Positions 1-6,771 of a stretch of 64,000 nucleotides of DNA are shown piece by piece. The position numbers were made by a program, and so were the translations under genes. Every line of letters begins with the position of its first letter. The first letter of the stretch is position 1. The notes beneath the pieces were generated by a model. The model ran no database searches. It was not told where the DNA came from and saw only the letters and a program-made list of their open reading frames with translations. Source of the DNA: Clostridium sp. Marseille-P3244 (GTDB lineage Bacteria > Bacillota > Clostridia > Lachnospirales > Lachnospiraceae); the NCBI RefSeq assembly GCF_900120155.1, contig NZ_LT635549.1:1-64000 (forward strand). The letters run 5' to 3'.

Positions 1-116
1 AGCGGTCCGTTTCCCATGCCCAGAAATCAAGTATTTTTCGATGAGTTTAGCTAATTATAACAGAAAACAGGAGATTTTGCTTAAAAATCCCCTGTAAAAT
101 CTGCAAAAAATAAAGT

Positions 117-1558
117 ATGGTGGAATTTACCTCTTCACTGGAATTTAAAATTTCAATTTAGCGCTCAGGAGGAGTTTTTAGAACATTTAGACCGGTTCTC
201 AACCTTTGAGGAGACTGTGAACGGACTGACAGACCAGGTTGCAGCAGATTTTATAGGACTGACTTTGACAGCTGCGGATACATTGATCCGAGAAAGCGGG
301 AAACGTAAAGCCAGTTATACTGTACAGAGAAGCAGAAACCGAACCCTGATCTCAGGAGTAGGTGATATTACATTCACCCATACTCTATATAAGGATTCGG
401 GGGGGGGGGAAGATACGGTGTCTGCTGGATGAACTGCTCCATCTTCCAAACAGGGAACGGTTTACCCCTGTAGCCGAAGCAAAAGTACTGAGCGAGGCAG
501 AAGTACATTCTTATCAGCACGCAGCAAACTCCGTTCAGACAAAAGGACAAACGATTACTAAAACAACTGTGATGAACAAGGTGCATGCGATCGAAAAAGA
601 GATCCCCCAGATGGAAGAGCTCCCCGTAGAAAAGAAAGTCTGTGAGTACCTCTACATCGAAGCAGATGAAGATCATATCCATCGGCAAAAAGACGGAAAA
701 GAACAGGGATGTTTCATGGGGAAACTGGTCTATCTTTTTGAAGGGAAAGAAGAGGTCTGTAAAAACAGGCGGAAACTGATCTCACCTTTCTATTTTGGAG
801 GGCTTTATACAGGGACAGATCAGAATGCAGCACTATGGGAAGAGGTAGATGCCTATATCCGACAGCACTACGACTATGATGTTTTAAAATGCGTTTACAT
901 CAACAGTGACGGTGCGGGCTGGATCCGGGCGGCAGCGAATTATGTTGGGAAAAGCAAGCTGGTGGCAGACCGGTTCCATCTGATGAAATATATCAACCGG
1001 GTAGCTCGGTATACTCTGGATGAGGAAACGATTACAAAAGGCCGGTTTTATAAATATATTTATAAAAATAAGCTTCTTGCAGCCCAAAAGCTCCTGACCC
1101 GGATAAAAAACCATTGTGAAGGAAGTGATCACGCGGTAGAGGAATGCCGAAAATATCTGTCAGGAAACTGGGAATATATTCAACGTGCGTTTCATGACAA
1201 ACATGTGCTTGGCTGCAGTGCGGAAGGCCATGTAAGCAGCGTGTACTCGGAACGGATGAGCTCCAGGCCAATGGGATGGAGCGAGACGGGTACGGACAGG
1301 ATGTGTAAGCTGAGATGTTTTATTCGGAACTATGGCAGGGAAAAAGTAATTGATTTGGTGAATTATCGAAGAGAACGGGAACTGTCAGCAGCCGCAGCAA
1401 CCGGAACGGATGGGATTATTGAGGAATCCCAACGGAAACAATATACAGCAAAGCAGAAAGAGGTTCAGCGATACGCGGAGGCACTGCATGTAACTCTTTC
1501 CGGGAGTTCTACTGTACGAAAGATCCTTGCAATCAGAGAACAGATAGGGAATATCTGA
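117..1558 (+). pseudogene. ISLre2-family (UPF0236) transposase, frameshifted
   Basis: The reading frames together give about 480 residues, the usual size for an ISLre2-type transposase, but they are broken. An ATG at 117 (MVEFTSSLEFKISI) runs into a TAG at about 159. The next frame picks up at once (FSAQEEFLEHLDRFSTFEETV) and continues to an 11-G run at 399-409. After that run the protein continues in another frame (KIRCLLDELLHLPNRERFTPV) to 1558. The C-terminal part has the family's DDE-like core, for example YINSDGAGWIRAA and ADRFHLMKYINRVAR. So there are two frame breaks, one of them at a slippery homopolymer. I read it as a decaying insertion sequence. A sequencing error in the G run, or phase-variable slippage there, is possible, but the break near 156 would still inactivate it. 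Terminal inverted repeats were not identified. Confidence 0.85.
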
Positions 1559-1681
1559 ACTTGAAAAAACGAACTGCGGGTTGTATGATTGAGAAAATAA
1601 CTCTATGATCATTTTTCTCTAGGGATAGTCTTTTTCATTTCAACTGACAATTCGTTTACTTCATCCTATTTTAAGTTCAAT

Positions 1682-1710
1682 TTGACAATCCTTACTATCT
1701 TTGCTAATAT
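1682..1710 (+). promoter_or_regulatory. Promoter of the putative antitoxin RNA
   Basis: Consensus-like sigma-A promoter: TTGACA at 1682-1687, a 17-bp spacer, and TAATAT at 1705-1710. It fires rightward, toward the 3' end of the small toxin gene encoded on the other strand. Confidence 0.75.
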
Positions 1711-1716
1711 AATTAT

Positions 1717-1815
1717 AGAAATAGGCACTACCGATAAGCGGTTAGTCCAAATTCATATTAGTTACGAAAAGTAACCGCAATCCTTTGGTCGAGGGGCGGT
1801 TACTTTTTCGTATGA
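1717..1815 (+). ncRNA. Putative antisense antitoxin RNA of a type I toxin-antitoxin pair
   Basis: Expected transcript of about 95 nt from the promoter at 1682-1710 to the hairpin at 1763-1812. It overlaps the 3' end of the toxin message, which is transcribed convergently, so the two RNAs are complementary across the shared terminator hairpin. Its 5' segment (aggcact...gcggttagtcc, 1723-1751) is nearly the same as the 5' segment of the toxin mRNA (minus strand, 2000-1968). The gcggtta in that segment can also pair with taaccgc in the hairpin. The layout resembles Fst/TxpA-type loci; the RNA itself is inferred. Confidence 0.6.
1763..1812. terminator. Shared bidirectional terminator of the type I toxin and antitoxin
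   Basis: The arms 1763-1778 (tacgaaaagtaaccgc) and 1796-1812 (gcggttactttttcgta) form a long stem with one bulged T. It lies between two convergent transcripts and includes the toxin stop codon at 1800-1802, so it can terminate both RNAs and give them complementary 3' ends. Confidence 0.7.
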
Positions 1816-1892
1816 TTGATATATGCTATTAAGATCGTAACGACAATACCAAGTATCATCAAAACGATGGAGAGCATTTCATAATCACTCAT
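1800..1892 (-). CDS. Small hydrophobic type I toxin (holin-like toxin, Fst/TxpA type)
   Basis: A 30-residue peptide: MSDYEMLSIVLMILGIVVTI, then LIAYINHTKK. It is one membrane helix (about residues 7-25) with an acidic N-terminus and a basic C-terminus, the pattern of the putative holin-like toxins (Hol_Tox family). A strong ribosome binding site (aaaggaggg) sits 9 nt before the ATG. It has its own consensus promoter at 2007-2035, a long 5' leader of about 108 nt, and a convergent small RNA sharing its terminator. Toxins of this type insert in the membrane and depolarise it when the antisense RNA is lost. Function is inferred from size, shape and RNA layout, not from an alignment. Confidence 0.75.
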   Translation of the reverse strand: MSDYEMLSIVLMILGIVVTILIAYINHTKK

Positions 1893-2006
1893 AAGTTCGC
1901 CCTCCTTTCCCAGATTTCCCTTCACAGAGATTTCTATGTAATCAGAGGGTTCAGTCCCTCTGTCGAAGGACTAACCGCCTACCGTTCTCTGGCAGTGCCT
2001 AATTGC

Positions 2007-2035
2007 ATTTTATCAGAACAAACATTCGATATCAA
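2007..2035 (-). promoter_or_regulatory. Promoter of the small toxin mRNA
   Basis: On the minus strand: TTGATA (2035-2030), 17-bp spacer, TAAAAT (2012-2007). The expected start at about 2000 puts aggcact at the very 5' end of the message, the same sequence found near the 5' end of the antisense RNA. Confidence 0.7.
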
Positions 2036-2330
2036 GCAAAATATCTGCTATTCCTTGATAACTGACTGCAATGAATGTTATTGTGTCGCTTCTCGTTTCT
2101 TTTCTTCTATGCGCTCATGAATTTTTGTCTGCTCCATGGCATAGATTTTCTGCTCCGTTTTCTTCATCTTCTGCAGAAATTTCATATATTCTTCCATAAC
2201 TGGGGAAATGTCAGGGGAAATTTCCCACTGCGATAAATCTCCATGGCCTTCGCCTCGCCTGAATAATATATTCTCTGGATTCTTTTTCCCCCCGTTCCAC
2301 GACATTCCACAATGTTTCCGGAGAAGTGAA

Positions 2331-2363
2331 AAACCCCGGAAACATAAGGAGTTTCCAGGGTTT
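2331..2363. terminator. Hairpin, possible original rpsI terminator left of attL
   Basis: Arms aaaccccggaaac (2331-2343) and gtttccagggttt (2351-2363) pair over 13 bp with one wobble and a 7-nt loop. It lies 47 bp beyond the rpsI-like repeat at 2411-2427. The present rpsI terminator (15069-15103) lies at a similar distance from the other repeat copy. This suggests the ancestral rpsI terminator was pushed away by the insertion; that is inference. Confidence 0.4.
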
Positions 2364-2410
2364 GTAAGCATTTCGATATTCTCTTTTGATTATCTCTTGG
2401 GTAACCGAGA

Positions 2411-2427
2411 TTAACGTTTGGAGAACT
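2411..2427. repeat. Candidate attL: copy of the rpsI 3' end
   Basis: ttaacgtttggagaact matches ttatcgtttggagaact at 15129-15145 (stop codon and last codons of rpsI) in 16 of 17 positions, same orientation, including 13 identical bases in a row. The integrase gene lies just inside the other copy. The spacing of 12.7 kb fits a phage satellite or small integrative element. Confidence 0.5.
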
Positions 2428-2504
2428 TGCAGCGGCGTATTTAAGCTATTTTCATAGGTTTTGAGTGCTATAGCTGTGTTACACATTTCAATTTTTGTCT
2501 ATTT

Positions 2505-3395
2505 TTAAACACTCATAACCTTTATATATTTCTGTTCCAACTCTGCCCGGCGTAGTGCAATATATTCAACTATTGAGTCTCCATGCTCTTTAAATCTGTT
2601 AAATCCAGACCGATAAACTGACGCTTCTGCAATCTCACATTTTTCTCTAATCTCCCGTAGCGGTTTACTCATTCTGAGCCGCCGAAGGCCTGCTGCTCGG
2701 TGCTGTCTTACTCTCTCCAGACTAATGCCAGACTCTCTGGCAATCTCTGATAATGTCTTTCCCTCTCTATAATACTTTCTGATAACCTGTTCCTGCTGAT
2801 TATCTGTATAACGCTCTACAATGCCCCATAATTCGCTCTGCTGATACTCTTTGAATATTTTATCAACCGTATCTTCTTCAAGGCTAAAATCATCCGCTAC
2901 AGTGTCCGCAAGCGATAGTTCTTCATCTGCCTTTATTGGAGCGTCCAGACTGACAATCTCCTGCATATATGTTTTAATCTTCTGTATTTCGGATAGCGGC
3001 AGCAGGCTATAATCCGCTATTTCTTCATCTGTTGGCGTATGTCCATATGTCTGTTCAAACTCTTGTACGGTTTTCTTGTAACGTGCTATTTTCTGCCTGT
3101 ATGCGCTTGATATTCGCAGTATAGAGCCGCTGTTCTCCATGTACCGCTGAATACTCTGCTTAATCCAATACCGAGCATAAGTCATAAACAAAACATTCTC
3201 AGAGGATTCATAATGCCGGACTGCCTCCCACAATCCAAAATATGCCTCCTGCAATAAATCTTCCTCCGATTCATAATATGCGTATGGCTTTATGAATTTC
3301 TTGATTAAAGGCAGATTGTTCTCATAAAGCACCTGCATATTTTCCGTTACATGATAACCGTTTCTGATCCGCTCAACAAGTTCCTCATTACTCAT
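2505..3395 (-). CDS. Sigma-70 family RNA polymerase sigma factor on the island
   Basis: The protein is 296 residues. Start chosen at the ATG at 3395 (MSNEELVERI), preceded by ggaaaggtgg; longer frames lack a good site. Region 2 is clear (ENNLPLIKKFIKPYAYYESE, DLLQEAYFGLWEAVRHYES, FMTYARYWIKQSIQRYMENS). It is followed by a region-3-like stretch (residues about 125-190) and a region 4 helix-turn-helix (TLSEIARESGISLERVRQHR). It is therefore a group 2/3-like sigma, not a small ECF sigma. It sits at the left end of the leftward gene run inside the putative element, where it could direct transcription of late element genes or alter host expression. It may equally be a helper for conjugative or phage genes; targets are unknown. 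The C-terminal ~50 residues after region 4 are an unexplained extension. Confidence 0.85.
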   Translation of the reverse strand: MSNEELVERIRNGYHVTENMQVLYENNLPLIKKFIKPYAYYESEEDLLQEAYFGLWEAVRHYESSENVLFMTYARYWIKQSIQRYMENSGSILRISSAYRQKIARYKKTVQEFEQTYGHTPTDEEIADYSLLPLSEIQKIKTYMQEIVSLDAPIKADEELSLADTVADDFSLEEDTVDKIFKEYQQSELWGIVERYTDNQQEQVIRKYYREGKTLSEIARESGISLERVRQHRAAGLRRLRMSKPLREIREKCEIAEASVYRSGFNRFKEHGDSIVEYIALRRAELEQKYIKVMSV

Positions 3396-3523
3396 TGCAT
3401 TTACATCCACCTTTCCATATAATATAGGTAGATGTATCACAGTGGGAAGTCTTAGCATATGGCAGCAGGACTTCCCTTTTCTCAATTATAGCAGAAAAAG
3501 CGGCACAATGGCCGCTCATTCTT

Positions 3524-3685
3524 TTAATCTGAATAATTCTTATCAAGATATTCCCTAAGATTTTTAGCTTTATTTGACATTCGTTCTGCGTCTGCAAGAA
3601 GTGCTTTACACATATCCTCATAAAATTTGATCTGTTCCTCAATCTTTTCTCTTTGCTCCTTGATAATTTCTGTTGCTAAAATCAT
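3524..3685 (-). CDS. Small coiled-coil protein, unknown function
   Basis: A 53-residue protein beginning MILATEIIKEQREKIEEQIK and ending EYLDKNYSD. It is rich in charged residues and predicted to be almost entirely helical (coiled coil). A strong AAGGAG lies 9 nt before the ATG. The start overlaps the stop of the upstream 80-residue gene (ATGA), a sign of translational coupling. I recognise no family. It belongs to the leftward run that ends in the sigma factor. Confidence 0.7.
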   Translation of the reverse strand: MILATEIIKEQREKIEEQIKFYEDMCKALLADAERMSNKAKNLREYLDKNYSD

Positions 3686-3924
3686 AATGACATCTCCTTT
3701 TCAATATTTTCTTGAATACACATTGCTTTCTGCACATAATCCCAAGCAATGCGGATTTCCGTTAAAATAGAACTCCTATTCTGTGCAAACAACAGATCGT
3801 CTGTCATGTCCGTACTTACTTTCTGTAAATCGTAACTTTCTTCCAACGAACTCAACATATGCTCCGCCTTATCGAGGCAATCTTCTAACTCAACAAATTT
3901 GCATTCCAATTCCTGTTTAGTCAT
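3682..3924 (-). CDS. Small acidic helical protein, unknown function
   Basis: An 80-residue protein (MTKQELECKFVELEDCLDKA...) with heptad-like leucines and many acidic residues. It is probably cytoplasmic and helical. The ribosome binding site is gaaagga. Its stop overlaps the ATG of the next small gene, so the two are almost certainly co-translated. No recognisable domain. Its place in the element suggests a role in element biology rather than metabolism. Confidence 0.65.
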   Translation of the reverse strand: MTKQELECKFVELEDCLDKAEHMLSSLEESYDLQKVSTDMTDDLLFAQNRSSILTEIRIAWDYVQKAMCIQENIEKEMSL

Positions 3925-4033
3925 AATCTAAATCCTTTCTTGATTTCTGACCGGACTGCCTCTATAATTAAGACAATCCGGCTTTTCCTATGTGTTGTCG
4001 GGTTACTTAGCCTTTGTTGAAGTGCCAGCTTCT

Positions 4034-4147
4034 TCAGAGGCTTTTCTCAGTTTCTAATATGGTTTTTACAAAGAAATAGATATTTCTTAGAAACCGTTCG
4101 TTTTTCATCTCTTGTATCATTTCAATAATAAGTTTCTTATAGTCCAT
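4034..4147 (-). CDS. Very small protein (37 aa), unknown function
   Basis: MDYKKLIIEMIQEMKNERFL... ends in TILETEKSL. An AGGAGGT lies 6 nt upstream of the ATG, which argues for real translation. It is helical and amphipathic, with alternating basic and acidic residues. I recall short proteins of this kind next to regulators in clostridial mobile elements, but I cannot name a family with confidence. It lies between the 106-residue gene and the 80-residue gene. Confidence 0.6.
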   Translation of the reverse strand: MDYKKLIIEMIQEMKNERFLRNIYFFVKTILETEKSL

Positions 4148-4233
4148 GTGTACCTCCTATATTTAATTTTACTCCTACCTATAGTTAAACACCACGACAA
4201 AAAACCGCCATAAATCCGCCACAAAACCGCCAT

Positions 4234-4554
4234 TTAAAACGTCTGAACCTGTGAACGTCCAAAGAACCGGGCTTTATAAATTGCGCCGTCTCCACGGCTT
4301 CCCCAGATCAACGTTACACCAAACAGAGCCTTGCTCCCGTGTGCTACTTCGTAACCTTTTTTCTTCCACTCGCTCCATGTGTTCGTTTCTTCCTCAACGC
4401 CTGCTGCCGCTTTTGCGTCCTCTATGCGTTTCTGGTTGATTGTAACGGCTTTAGCTGAAAGCCATGCCCTATGAAGTGCTTCAGCAAATGTGACTTTGCC
4501 TTTTCTGAAAAGTTCCCATGCCTTTTTCATTATCTGGCTTAAATTGTACTTCAT
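4234..4554 (-). CDS. Hypothetical protein of mobile-element type (106 aa)
   Basis: The N-terminus is MKYNLSQIMKKAWELFRKGK, followed by a second similar helical stretch (FAEALHRAWLSAKAV). Proteins with this opening seem common in clostridial integrative elements. It may have two short repeated helices and no catalytic motif is visible. An aaggaggt precedes the ATG. It is the first gene of a leftward transcript whose promoter (4726-4754) carries a 14-bp operator-like repeat in its spacer, so it is probably repressed by the ribbon-helix-helix protein encoded divergently at 4867. Confidence 0.65.
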   Translation of the reverse strand: MKYNLSQIMKKAWELFRKGKVTFAEALHRAWLSAKAVTINQKRIEDAKAAAGVEEETNTWSEWKKKGYEVAHGSKALFGVTLIWGSRGDGAIYKARFFGRSQVQTF

Positions 4555-4725
4555 CTTGTTACCTCCTTATCTGGAACAGCCCCGACAGGTCTTAAAGCTA
4601 TCTAAGGTTTCTTGACCGTCTCATTATCCCCTTACCCTTGTCCGGTGTTATGTTGGTGTCTCCGGTACGCTTTCGCCACTTCGTTTTCACCCTTCGCTGT
4701 TCCGTTTCCTTTATCTTATGGTCTT

Positions 4726-4754
4726 ATTATACTGTATATGGTCGTATCTATCAA
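4726..4754 (-). promoter_or_regulatory. Leftward promoter with an operator in the spacer
   Basis: On the minus strand: TTGATA (4754-4749), a 17-bp spacer, TATAAT (4731-4726). The spacer contains one full copy of the repeat TGTATATGGTCGTA (4733-4746). Bound repressor would cover the promoter completely. Confidence 0.65.
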
Positions 4755-4810
4755 TAGACATACTTCACAAATATACGACTATATATTTGTTTATCTTGTA
4801 TATGGTCGTA
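4733..4810. repeat. Operator-like 14-bp repeats between divergent genes
   Basis: TGTATATGGTCGTA occurs exactly at 4733-4746 and 4797-4810, with an inverted imperfect copy at 4774-4787 (tacgactatatatt). The first copy fills the spacer of the leftward promoter. The second overlaps the -35 and spacer of a rightward promoter (TTGTAT 4796-4801, 16 bp, TAATAT 4818-4823). These are likely binding sites of the ribbon-helix-helix protein at 4867-5082. The rest of the 4555-4866 gap shows nothing else I can name. Confidence 0.6.
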
Positions 4811-4866
4811 CATCTTATAATATGGTATATTCTAAATAAGAATTTTTATGAAAGAAGGTGTAGATA

Positions 4867-5082
4867 TTGGCAGATAATAAGAAAAGTACATACAGAGGCT
4901 TTACTCCTGCTCAGGCAGAAGCGCACAAACGATATATGAAAGATTTTGTAGAGATTAAAGTCCGCATGACCGCTGATAAAAGAAGTCTGGTTCAGAGCCA
5001 TGCCGCCAAAATGGGCGAGAGTGCAACCGGCTTTATCAATAGGGCGATTGATGAGACTATGGAGCGTGATAATCAAGAGTAA
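4867..5082 (+). CDS. Ribbon-helix-helix (Arc/CopG-like) DNA-binding protein
   Basis: A 71-residue protein starting at TTG (MADNKKSTYRGFTPAQAEAH) after gaaagaaggtg. The C-terminal half has the Arc-like pattern: a beta strand (VEIKVRMTADKRSLVQSHAA), a turn, then a helix (GESATGFINRAIDETMER). Proteins of this type bind DNA as dimers of dimers at short repeats. Directly upstream are three copies of a 14-bp repeat overlapping both divergent promoters. The simplest reading is an autoregulator that also controls the leftward genes at 4554 and below. The non-ATG start fits low expression. Confidence 0.75.
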   Translation: MADNKKSTYRGFTPAQAEAHKRYMKDFVEIKVRMTADKRSLVQSHAAKMGESATGFINRAIDETMERDNQE

Positions 5083-5256
5083 CCGTTACAGAATAACCGT
5101 ACCTGTCGGATTTTGTGTTGTAACGGATATTAAATCCCACAACCATTATAATTAATACCAAAATTTCTCTTGATAATTTGAGCAATTTGACAGTATCTTT
5201 TTTTACGTTTTCGTGTATAATATAGGTAAGGAATCAAATGATTTCTGTTTTGAGGC

Positions 5257-5346
5257 GTTTGTCAAAAGTGCCTGTCTAAAAAAAATTGAAGAAATTGTGT
5301 AGGGGTTTGTCGGATGTACCTGTCTAAAAAAAACCGAAGAAATTAT
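5257..5346 (+). ncRNA. Type III antitoxin RNA: two 48-nt-period direct repeats
   Basis: Two direct repeats of about 40 nt lie at 5257-5296 and 5305-5344. Both read gtttgtc....gt.cctgtctaaaaaaaa..gaagaaatt and they are spaced 48 nt apart. A hairpin follows at 5347-5368, then a toxin gene with the ToxN/TenpN pattern. In type III systems the repeat RNA is cut by the toxin into units that bind and block it, and the hairpin between repeats and gene limits toxin expression. The number of repeats (two) and their period fit the range known for such antitoxins. A TATAAT at 5216-5221 could start the transcript; its -35 is unclear. Confidence 0.7.
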
Positions 5347-5368
5347 AAGGGGCTTAAACAAGTCCCTT
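5347..5368 (+). terminator. Attenuating hairpin between antitoxin repeats and toxin
   Basis: aaggggctt...aagtccctt forms a 9-bp stem with a short loop and a U-rich tail (attttat). In type III toxin-antitoxin loci such a terminator gives excess antitoxin RNA and a smaller amount of read-through toxin mRNA. Confidence 0.65.
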
Positions 5369-5390
5369 ATTTTATACATAGGAGTTAAAA

Positions 5391-5876
5391 ATGATTGAAC
5401 CTCATTGTTGTTTTATTAAAGAACAGTATTTTATTGACAATCCAAATTTAATAAATATGCTTGATCCTGGAAATACAGATAAGCAATCGAAAAGGACTCA
5501 TTTATGTGTTGAAATAAATATCAACAATAATACTGTATACTTACCATTAAGAAACAATCTTGGTATTCCAGTCCGTAAATTCGGAAAGATTGGCTACCCT
5601 GTTCCTTCAAATAAACGTCCGAATGCCGGGCTTGATTATAGATACAGCTTAATAATTAATGATAAAAAATACATAGAATTCCATACCGCACAGAAACTAC
5701 CAAATTCACAATATAATGTTATAAGTAGGGATTATGATATTATAAAGCAAGAGCTTAACGAATATATCACAAAATATGTAAAAGCAGCCAAAAAGAAGCG
5801 CCATACAATAGAGCCACTTTTTAAGCTATCTAGTTTAATTAACTTTCACAAAGAATTAGGAATAAAAGACAAATAA
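5391..5876 (+). CDS. Type III toxin-antitoxin endoribonuclease (ToxN/TenpN/AbiQ-like)
   Basis: A 161-residue protein with the layout of the ToxN/AbiQ superfamily. It has an N-terminal segment FIKEQYFIDNPNLINMLDPG, a beta strand pair with VYLPLRNNLG, the GLDYRYSLII strand, an IPS-like segment replaced by KLPNSQYNVISRD, and a C-terminal SLINFHKELGI. The PLR(S/N)N and GLDYS-like motifs and the FH.ELG ending match what I remember of TenpN-type toxins best. The decisive support is the context: tandem repeats and a terminator hairpin directly upstream. These toxins cleave RNA and often act in phage abortive infection or in stabilising mobile elements. Ribosome binding site aggag, ATG at 5391. The gene is AT-rich compared with the core genome, as expected for acquired cargo. 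Assignment to a subfamily is tentative. Confidence 0.75.
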   Translation: MIEPHCCFIKEQYFIDNPNLINMLDPGNTDKQSKRTHLCVEININNNTVYLPLRNNLGIPVRKFGKIGYPVPSNKRPNAGLDYRYSLIINDKKYIEFHTAQKLPNSQYNVISRDYDIIKQELNEYITKYVKAAKKKRHTIEPLFKLSSLINFHKELGIKDK

Positions 5877-5887
5877 TCATATTATTT

Positions 5888-5920
5888 AAAGGACTTTCCA
5901 CGAGAGAACAGTCCTTTTTT
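5888..5920 (+). terminator. Rho-independent terminator after the type III toxin
   Basis: aaaggact...agtccttttttaaa: an 8-bp stem followed by six T, directly downstream of the toxin stop. Confidence 0.8.
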
Positions 5921-6036
5921 AAATTTGCGGCAGATTTTGGACGTTACTACCCGTCAGCGTACACCGCCACAAGACCCCTCCCTACCGTCTGATCTGGATA
6001 GAGAAAAAGAGCAGTACCGAAGCACCGCCCTAATCA

Positions 6037-6717
6037 TCACATATTCTCTTTAAGCTGTCTCTTGTATTTATAAAAACTATTCCGGGATATTCCTATCAGT
6101 TTCATGCAATCCAGATCATTCAAACTTCCGTTGAAATCCTTGGAATGTTTCATAATATCTTGCTTCGCCTGTTTTGCTTTCTTAGTCTCTATTGTGCTGC
6201 CCTCAGCTCTACCTACTGGCTTGCCCTCTGCTTTTCTTCGTGCTATCCCCTCACTGACTCGCATATGTAGGTATTCCACCTCTTGAGCCGCTGTATTAAA
6301 AGCAATCTCTATTTGCTTCTTAGCCAGTATCATAAGATATTCATTAACACCCTGCAATATACAGTCTACATCAGTGCCAGTTAAGGCTATATGATTATTA
6401 AGCGTCTGCCTATATACTTCCGTATCTATATGGCGCTCCTTTAGGAATACAAGGTTAATTCCCCTATTGTACAAATCTAAATAGGTTTCAAAGCCTTCCT
6501 GTGCGTTCCTTGCCATTCTTGATACTTCATCAAAGATAACTGTATCTCCGGGTTTCAACGCCTTTACTAATTTATTCCATTTCGGTCTATCCATGCTCGT
6601 ACCTGTATAGGACTCATCAATAATAACTGCATTAGGATATTCTTTCTTGATATTGGCAATCTGCCTTTCTACTTTCTGCTTCAATGTGCTAACCCTCACA
6701 TATCCATATACACACAT
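6037..6717 (-). CDS. Serine site-specific recombinase (resolvase/invertase family)
   Basis: A 226-residue protein. The N-terminal catalytic domain begins MCVYGYVRVSTLKQKVERQI, with the nucleophilic serine in YVRVST. It continues with the DESYTGTSMDRPKWNKLVKA and DTVIFDEVSRMARNAQEGFE segments, the latter carrying the usual arginine-rich active-site helix. A long helix (residues about 120-165) links to a small C-terminal helix-turn-helix region (LDCMKLIGISRNSFYKYKRQ). Size fits a small resolvase/invertase rather than a large serine integrase. Ribosome binding site gaggaaa. A good promoter lies at 6772-6800. Inside an element that already has a tyrosine integrase, it may resolve multimers, invert a segment, or be a relic of a second element. 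Confidence 0.9.
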   Translation of the reverse strand: MCVYGYVRVSTLKQKVERQIANIKKEYPNAVIIDESYTGTSMDRPKWNKLVKALKPGDTVIFDEVSRMARNAQEGFETYLDLYNRGINLVFLKERHIDTEVYRQTLNNHIALTGTDVDCILQGVNEYLMILAKKQIEIAFNTAAQEVEYLHMRVSEGIARRKAEGKPVGRAEGSTIETKKAKQAKQDIMKHSKDFNGSLNDLDCMKLIGISRNSFYKYKRQLKENM

Positions 6718-6771
6718 TGGCTTTCCTCCTATTCTGTACCATGTTAGACTATAGTTAATAGTTGTACTACC

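Larger units (their letters stand above)
2078..2486 (-). pseudogene. Broken unrecognised reading frame (possibly chance coding)
   Basis: Two overlapping frames could join into one protein of about 135 residues. The first starts at 2486 (MCNTAIALKTYENSLN) and runs to 2211. The second resumes near a run of six C at 2288-2293 (KKNPENILFRRGEGHGDLSQ) and ends at 2078 with a charged helical tail (MEEYMKFLQKMKKTEQKIYA). I do not recognise a family. The region also contains a strong hairpin (2331-2363) and a copy of the rpsI 3' end (2411-2427). Part of it may therefore be old rpsI downstream sequence plus element end rather than a gene. Confidence 0.35.

Noticed and set aside
4867-5082. Antitoxin of a type II pair with the neighbouring genes
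   Set aside because: No toxin-like gene (RelE, PIN, MazF type) is next to the ribbon-helix-helix gene in the same operon; the nearby toxin has its own RNA antitoxin. A plain regulator fits better.
5257-5344. Possible CRISPR array (two direct repeats)
   Set aside because: Only two imperfect repeats with an 8-nt gap, no spacer-like unique segments of 30-40 nt and no cas genes. The toxin gene and hairpin downstream fit a type III antitoxin RNA better.
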